Source: Protea cynaroides (lineage: Eukaryota > Streptophyta > Magnoliopsida > Proteales > Proteaceae). Taken from it: a DNA stretch of 64,000 nucleotides. The stretch is taken from the NCBI GenBank assembly GCA_028583415.1, contig CM053266.1, positions 40,481,758 through 40,545,757 on the forward strand, in the 5' to 3' direction. The position numbers were made by a program, and so were the translations under genes. The first letter of the stretch is position 1, and every line of letters begins with the position of its first letter. Below are positions 57,092 through 64,000 of this stretch, in pieces. The notes under the pieces were generated by a model. It was not told the DNA's origin. It did no database searches and saw only the letters and a program-made list of their open reading frames with translations.

Positions 57092-59227
57092 TCCAACTAT
57101 GGGAAAAGACGTGATAAAGTGGCAACAAGTCAGATCGGGTCAATGTGGTCTGATCTGGCTAAACCGTACTAATTGAGAATCAATTTTAGACAATCTGAAC
57201 CCGAAGAAGAAGAACAATAAGAAATAGAAAGCAAATAGATGCTGATCATTAGTAGGTCATTCGGTTGCTTCTTTCTTATATACGCTTTGGACAAAAAAAA
57301 AATCTAAATAATTTTAGCTTTCATATTTTGTAAATATTATTTTTAAGATTCCTTATTGTACCGTGTGAGGGAAAGAAAATTAATGTTGAAATGGTGGAAG
57401 GAGACAAAGACAGTGCGTGGGTAATGTGAGTAAAGTGAAAAGCAAGTCCTTGAGTCTATATATATATACCAGGGCATTTTGATATCAGATGCCAAAGGAT
57501 ACTGGACTATAGTATCTAATAATAAGATAACAATATACTGTAGGAAAATTATTCATTCAGAAGGCATATCATAATGCGAAAAAATAATGTGACATACCTT
57601 TAGTGTAGAGACTTATTTTTGCCATTTTTGTCTTGGATGCGTGTTATTTCTCTTGTATGTGAAATTCCTCCAAACACCACCAAGTATTATAAAATAAGAT
57701 TTCTATGTAGCTGCCTGTTTTCTCGTAGAAAAATTCAATGGCAACTCAATGTTTATAAATGATGCAAAAGAACCATTCTTATGAATTTATAGATGGACAA
57801 ACCACATCTCTATCCATCAATGATTGATCTGAATGTCACGTGTGTCGTAAAATTTTATGCTAATAATTCATTTTAAGAGAGAAACATAATGAAAGTGATG
57901 AAGTGACATGTATGCCACCCCACTCATATATTATTCAATGAACTCTTTTTATTTAAATAGTAAAAGATGCTGTGGATATGTAACCGAGTGTACATATATC
58001 TCACTTATGCTTATTCTATATATACAAGGGGGAGAGAGAACAGTGAAGCAGACGAGCAAGTATAGGAGTAGGAAGCACAAGGGAAGCATGGAACTTTTTG
58101 GGAAGTATTCATTATACTTGGGTTGCAGGGTGAGAGTGTTGTCTCCATCAAGATAAAGAAAGCACTCATTTGTTTGATACCTTTAGTATTAAGGTGAGGG
58201 TACTTTGCTATTGTAAATTTATATATTTTGGTTAGTTATCATATTATTATTTGATAGGTACGTAAATTACATGTTTAGTTGGATTGTCACGACATCTTGA
58301 TAGAAGTCTTGACTGACCAATCAAAAGGTCGCATGTATTTGTGCCCTATGAAGTATCAGATCTTGAAGATCGGCCTCCAACTGGACGTAGGAGGACAACT
58401 CTGCCAGAAGGACCTATCCTGCTAAAAGAAAGAATCCGACATTACCTTATATAGCTCGAATGTACTTATCATATTGACCTCAACGGATGTTTCCATACGA
58501 AACTCAACATATTTTCCCATCTAGGGATGGCCAAATCTTTTCTTGTAGAGAGTGATCTATCTTTAGACAAATCCGCTATTGTCATGTATCGATTTCACTC
58601 CCATCCTATAAGCAAGAGGTTTCTTCGTATGTATAAACCACTTCACTTTTTACGCCCATTTGAGCAGGGAAAATATACTCTGCTTTCACAACTCTTGCAG
58701 AACTCAATTACTCTTTCTAATTGAGTTCCCCTATTACTTGACCTTGGAATATTGACTTTGGCATTGTAGTGTCTCAGGGTCCAAAACCCGACTTCTCACT
58801 GCTTGCTCGTCTTTGTCTTTGTTGGTTGTCACTCATTCGAGACTAAGTGCATGGTTTCTAATATCAATATTATTTAAGTGAATTTTTTTCTCTCAATGTT
58901 TATAATGTTCTAGCACTAACTAGAGAATACTTGTATTATCATTATTATGATGGAAGAGTTTTTTTTTTTTTCTGTATTAGAGTCTTATGATTCTTTTTTA
59001 ATATAAAATAGTTTCCCACTTGTTGAAACGAAAAAAGAAGAAAAAAAATCTACAACTACAAATTCCCATTAAGAAAAAGCATAAAGTTAAAAAAAAAAAA
59101 AAAAAAAAAAAAAACTCATATCTCTTACCTAAAAAACAAGAGAATTATTACTTATAGTTTATATGTGCTGCTGTCATAGAATTATAGAATGCAACCTATT
59201 TTAATCATTGCAGACACATTTTCAAAC

Positions 59228-59254
59228 TTTTTTTTTTTTTTTTTTTTGGGTAAA
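59228..59254 (-). mobile_element. Retroposed LINE tail: about 7 nt plus poly(A), 14-bp TSD
   Basis: ACACATTTTCAAAC occurs at 59214-59227 and 59255-59268. Between them lie T20 and GGGTAAA, which on the minus strand read TTTACCC followed by a 20-A tail. A 14-bp duplication plus poly(A) is the mark of target-primed reverse transcription. The TTACC-A(n) end is similar to the L1 end at 2955-2969. Confidence 0.75.
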
Positions 59255-59400
59255 ACACATTTTCAAACATGAAGTGCATAATGTTTGATCTTTACTAACT
59301 TATAGGGCATAATAATCTAGATCAAGGTTTTAGCTCTATGTATCGGACAGTCGAACCACTGTCAAAACTGATCCGATACAAATATGGATCAGATCCAGCC

Positions 59401-59505
59401 CTAATGATGTACTATTATACATTGCACATAATAATAATTAAAAATTAAGGAATACCCTAATGATGTACTACTAATACATTGCACATAATCATTAAAAATT
59501 AATAT
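59401..59505. repeat. Tandem duplication, 56-bp unit
   Basis: CTAATGATGTACTA followed by ATACATTGCACATAAT and AAAAATTAA occurs at 59401 and again at 59457 with small indels. Confidence 0.85.
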
Positions 59506-59730
59506 AATTAAAAAATAAATGTCATGACCTAAACTGATATGAATTGATCGATTTGACAACAATTACTAAAACCTTCACCTGAAAATGAAAGGAACATATA
59601 TATATATATATATATGATTGTAATTCTAAGCATGGTGGTCAACCAATTGGATCCGTCTATGACTGTACAATCTATAAATTGCTAGATTTGGGAATCTTTT
59701 GGATGAGATATCAGCCCCCAGTTATGGAGA

Positions 59731-59782
59731 TGGAGAAGAACATGATGATCAAGAAGTGGAGAAGAACATGATGATCAAGAAG
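59731..59782. repeat. Tandem duplication, 26-bp unit
   Basis: Two identical copies contain GGAGAAGAACATGATGATCA, at 59731-59756 and 59757-59782. Confidence 0.92.
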
Positions 59783-60125
59783 AGGATATTCTTATAATCT
59801 TATGGTATTCCTCATCCAAAATCAGAAGGAAGACTGATATACAAGTCAAACACGCACAGATGCAATGTCGTTATGAGATACGTGACGCAAAGCCCATACA
59901 TCAAAACTAACGTTTTCTTGCCGTATCTTATACGCCTTTTCAACATGTTTTAATTTATACGATACTACCTTGCGCAAGAAAAGCACACAACTTTTAAAAA
60001 AGCGTTCCACTGATTTGCAGATTAATTGGTACAAAATTCTCCCGCCATCAGAGTTAACGCTGCTTTGGAAATCGATCTGGTTGCAGTATTAAACTGTGTA
60101 TGTTAGATTTATCTGATTTGGTGCT

Positions 60126-63100
60126 ATGGTTTCTACTTCAGCAATGGAGCTTCCCGTCATAGATTTATCCCCGTACTTGGAGCTCTACGCTAAATCTAGC
60201 GGGTCTCCGGTTAATCTGAAGGATCAACTCGACCCCCAGTTGAAGGATCTATGCTCCGAGGTCAGTCGAATCCTGAGAGAAACTGGAGCTCTACTCGTGA
60301 AGGATCCCAGATGTTCTGTAGAGGACAACGATCGGTTCCTCGACATGATGGAGAATTACTTCGAGAAGCCCAAGGAATTCAAGCGCTTCCAAGAGCGCCC
60401 TCATCTGCATTACCAGGTTTCGAACTACACCCACAAAATTCCTTTTTTTCCCCCCCTCTTTTCTTCTGCATTTATAATATCTTCATCGGTGTTGCTGGTT
60501 TCCTTTTTTCTGTTTCGTTAATTTCTAGTCGAAAATGATCATATTCATGATGTGTTTGAGGGATCTTGTTTTGTAATCCTAGACTGATAGTGATTTAGGG
60601 TCTCGCTGTTATTGAAATTGAGTAAGGTATAGGTTTTTATGGAATTCCCTAGTTCGTTGCTTCTAAGAAGGTGGGTTGCCCTCTCTTCTGTAATTTCTTT
60701 CCCTACACCGGCCTTGTCCCCAGAAGAAGAAGAAATCTAACTGCTGTTCTTTCTCTATAGGATGTATTAAGCTAATAGTGGTTGGATCTGTTCACAGTAA
60801 AAAATGGGTTATGGAAGCTCAATTGTCCAAATTCACGGGTTGAATGTATTAATGTCAAATTGATCTCATCCATGTAACATTATTTCTTAGCTTTATGCTG
60901 CATTTGTTGAAGTTAATATATCCATTGTCATGAAGAATCAAGTTTACAGTATGCTGGTTGTGAATAATTCTCCCCATCAAATTGTTAAAGCTAAATGTAA
61001 GGTGGTAGTTATAACACATATTCGGCGTGTATGTTGTGTGACCAATCAAGGCTCAAGTTGTTAAAACAGCCGAATCAATTGCTGAGAAGCTTGAACTAAG
61101 CAAGATAATTGCACTCTTTTTAGCTGGATAATGTAAGTCAGTAGCCGAGTTAATTGCTTCACTTAACAGATTTTTGGTTGGTTGCTCTCCAATTTAACAT
61201 CTTTTCTGTAAGAGCACCAAATGGACCCATGCCAAGATTTCCTTGCCCATAACCTTGCTTCATTCAACAGTTGATCAAATTTTGCTGCAATTCTCTCAAG
61301 CCGTAGTCTTCTCAAGCTTTGATGGTTTCTTATGCACACACTCATGGGCTTGGTGATCATCCTCCTGACAGGGGACAAGACAATAATTCCTATCAATTGA
61401 CTCCAATTCAAAATTCGAGTGAGAAACACCAATTCTCAAAGATATGCTTTTTCCCAACACCCCCCAGACGGTTTCCTATCTGACCCAATTTGTAGCGTAG
61501 GAGGCTTCCATATCTATTTCATGCCCTAGTATACACTTCATTCCTTCAAATGCCATACTGGATATACATGTTTATGAAGAGTCTTTTCTGGCACAATATT
61601 CAATTAGGGAAGTAAAAAACATCGAGATGGAAGAGAAATATATTTTTTCAATTACCAGGAAAAAAATCCATGCAATAGTTACTAATTTTTTTATAACTAT
61701 CTATCGTTGGGCCTGCTCATCCTTCCTAAGCGTGCTCTCTATATTACATGTACTTTGTCCTGATTATGTTTTCTTACTTTACCGCCTAACACAATATTTT
61801 CCGATTTGAACTTCCTTTATCTGTTTATTGTTCCTTTTTATTTTGTATTGATTCCTGCCCTGTACCCCAAGAAAAGACCTGTTTAATACTAATTGGTGGA
61901 AGACAGAAAATGGTCATGTCTTTTGATAAATGATATAACCTTCGCCCTGTGAGTGATAAGAGAAACAAGGTTTCTCTGTTTGCATATAGATGTTATTTAA
62001 AGGCTTTTACTGTGGCATGAAATAACAGGTTGGTGTAACTCCCGAAGGGGTGGAGGTTCCACGAAGTCTGGTAGATGAGGAAATGCAGCAAAAATTAAAA
62101 ACATTGGCCAAGGAACATCAACCAATTACTCCTGTGGGACCTGACCCTAAATGGCGATATATGTGGAGGGTTGGTCCTCGGCCATCTAATACCCATTTTA
62201 AGGTCTCTCTCTCGCCCACCCTCCAGATCCAGGTTGGCTTAAATGGGTTGACTAATTGTTGTTATTCCTTTTATGTAGGAACTGAATTCTGAACCTGTTA
62301 TACCTGAAGGTTTTCCTGAATGGAAAGAAACCATGGATTCATGGGGCTACAAAATGATTTCTGCAATTGAGGTGAAAAACCAATATCCCTTCCAATCTCT
62401 CTCTCTCTCTCTCTCCCCCCTGGGTTCCTTTTATGCATTTGGTCTACTTAAAATTACTGCTTCCATTTCTTGTTCAGGTTGTTGCTGAAATGGCCGCAAT
62501 TGGCTTTGAGCTTCCAAGTGATGCATTCACCTCTCTTATGAACCAGGTAACCAAATAGAACAATTGAGGTCATCCAACTTCCCATATGTCTCTCCATCTG
62601 CTTCTGTTATTTTTCATTCTGAGTTTGACAATGAAGTTAGATAATTAAACTTCTAAAATTCTGATATTTTACAGAATCATTGTTTTGATGCTCATCTGCT
62701 CAAACCATTCATAGTGCAGATATATCCATACTTTCTACTCAAAGAAATTCACAAACTGTATTCTTCGTGCTTTATGGTTTTGTACAATTTCATTTCGATG
62801 AGTAACCACTTGCTTTTTAGGTCATGCAGTAGTTCTTTAACCTGCATGTGATTTCTGGGTCTAATACCCCCAAAACATGAAGGGAAATACACTAGGTCTC
62901 TTTTTTCTGACAAGGTCTTAATGTTAAGAACAATGCTGATTTCTATGAATGATGGTGAATGTTCTTTGTCTAAATATATAAAAATTGGAAGAGGAATATT
63001 CTCAAAGCACAGTTAAATTGTTCTCTCAACAAAATTTATCAGCTTTAGTTACATTTGAAATGATTATTTCTAGGTGCAATGCAATTATCATTTCATTTTG

Positions 63101-63360
63101 GGAGAAAGAGGCATGGATTTTCTCATAGTGTGCCATTTTTTTTATAAAACCAGGGACCTCATCTGCTTGCTCCTACAGGAAGTGACCTTCGACATTATGG
63201 CCAGGAGAGAAATGTGTTTGCTGGATATCATTATGACCTTAACTTTTTAACCATCCATGGCAGGAGCAGATTCCCCGGTCTTAACATTTGGTTAAGAAAT
63301 GGGCAAAAAGTTGAAGTTAAGGTTCCTGTTGGGTGTCTCCTCATCCAGACAGGAAAGCAG
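60126..63360 (+). CDS. 2-oxoglutarate/Fe(II)-dependent oxygenase, 5' five exons (gene continues past window)
   Basis: Exons 60126-60416, 62029-62202, 62279-62371, 62478-62546 and 63154-63360 are all phase 0 with GT-AG borders and encode 278 residues so far. The N-terminal DIOX_N-type motif ELPVIDLSPYL starts at residue 8. A GPHLLAPTGSD block opens the catalytic jelly roll (residues 210-220), and the iron-binding HxD is H235-Y-D237 in YHYDLNFLTIHG. The distal histidine and the 2OG-binding Arg-x-Ser lie downstream of 64000. These enzymes hydroxylate or desaturate small metabolites in the cytosol; the substrate is not predictable here. Layout resembles the isopenicillin-N-synthase-like group that includes Arabidopsis DIN11 relatives, from memory only. 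Met7 (MELPV) is an alternative start that matches family N-termini better than Met1. Confidence 0.88.
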
Positions 63361-63636
63361 GTGAGTCTATAATACACTGGTATTTTGTGGTGGGTCCTAA
63401 ATGAGGAAACTGTAGTTATGGTGTAGTGTTAAATGTCAACCTGTGAATTTGCTGGATTATTATAAAATAAAACCACGAAGGAAATTCAGAAAAGAAAAAA
63501 TAGATTACCAAAATGGGATATTTGTGTATGTATGGAGGTGAAAATTCTGATTCCTGGAGAAGAATTTTCACTGCTGTTCGTGATGTTTTGCAAGTTACAT
63601 AACTGTTTGAGACTGTTAAATTGGAAATTGCTGCCA

Positions 63637-63694
63637 GAACACCATAATATTAACACTTCAAGTGTGAACACCATAATATTAACACTTCAAGTGT
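63637..63694. repeat. Perfect 29-bp tandem duplication
   Basis: GAACACCATAATATTAACAC plus TTCAAGTGT is repeated exactly at 63637-63665 and 63666-63694. Confidence 0.95.
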
Positions 63695-63707
63695 TATGCA
63701 AATCTCT

Positions 63708-63751
63708 CCCCACCACCACCACCACCACCACCACCACACACACACACACAA
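63708..63751. repeat. Compound (CAC)n(CA)n microsatellite
   Basis: A run of CAC triplets from about 63710 passes directly into CA dinucleotides ending near 63750. Confidence 0.93.
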
Positions 63752-64000
63752 GAGAAATGGGGGAAGAGGGAATAAAGTTCACCATATCATGTTCTTAAAG
63801 TTATCAAACAATAGCAGGATTGCTACTGTATTCCTTTTACATGTAGCTCTCAGATCGTAGAGCACTTTCTTTGCTTCATTTGTACAATGGACTAGATGTT
63901 CTCTTCTCATGCTTCATTTGATCCACCTACTGGAGCAAAGAATTGTGTCCACTACATATGTGGTACTTGTCTCAGTAATTTGCCTGTCTTGTACATGGCA

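Larger units (their letters stand above)
57105..60125. other. Spacer upstream of the 2OG oxygenase gene
   Basis: No gene was recognised between 57.1 and 60.1 kb. It contains (TA)n pieces, long A or T runs (59089-59113, 59228-59247), the tail insertion at 59228, tandem duplications at 59401 and 59731, and presumably the oxygenase promoter just before 60126. No clear TATA box was found. Confidence 0.45.
63361..64000 (+). other. Intron 5 of the oxygenase gene, partial
   Basis: It starts with donor GTGAGTC right after exon 5. No following exon with the expected distal His/Arg motifs is visible before the window ends. It contains a 29-bp tandem duplication and a CAC/CA microsatellite. Confidence 0.6.

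Overview
This window is nuclear DNA from a flowering plant. The evidence is intron-rich genes with plant-specific products (a polygalacturonase-inhibitor-like LRR protein, a FRIENDLY-type clustered-mitochondria protein, an IRK-interacting-type protein and a 2OG-Fe(II) oxygenase), plant-type LINEs, MITEs and LTR fragments, and AT-rich spacers with long (TA)n tracts. The species cannot be named from the sequence. Gene density is low: four recognisable genes in 64 kb. No tRNA, rRNA, CRISPR array or operon-like structure was seen.

Layout. 1-2969: 3' part of a decayed L1-type LINE (+), split by a 678-684 bp GC-rich LTR-like insertion. 3474-4493 (-): intact single-exon PGIP-like gene with a cluster of three W-boxes upstream. 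4.5-9.3 kb: AT-rich spacer with tandem duplications and (TA)n. 9294-40317 (-): FRIENDLY/CLU gene. I could resolve 28 coding exons joining in one frame to 4374 nt (1457 aa), plus an inferred 5'-UTR exon. Its introns carry most of the repeats here: a 1050-bp hAT-like element, a roughly 4.5-kb RTE-type LINE with its own nested insertion, two copies of one repeat family (one copy interrupted by a MITE), a 291-bp TIR element, a small related insertion and many short tandem duplications. 40.6-46.6 kb: spacer with (TA)n, a 1.4-kb TIR element, a Tourist-like MITE and a probable copia LTR piece. 46655-48692 (-): two-exon IRK-interacting-like gene (DUF641/GIL1 family). 48.7-60.1 kb: gene-poor repeats, including a hAT-like MITE, a strong 140-nt hairpin, a probable gypsy-LTR region and a foldback element. 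60126-64000 (+): first five exons of a 2OG-Fe(II) oxygenase that runs off the window.

The genes do not form a functional cluster. PGIP acts in the apoplast against microbial pectinases, FRIENDLY keeps mitochondria distributed, the IRKI-like protein is a receptor-kinase-associated or polarity-type adaptor, and the oxygenase is metabolic. I did not find a convincing new biological system. The best second-look items are two consecutive GC-AG introns in FRIENDLY, a tandemly duplicated splice acceptor, a TG microsatellite next to another acceptor, an unusual density of 26-160 bp tandem duplications, a possible mitochondrial insertion inside the RTE LINE, and a retroposition event that left only about 7 nt plus poly(A).
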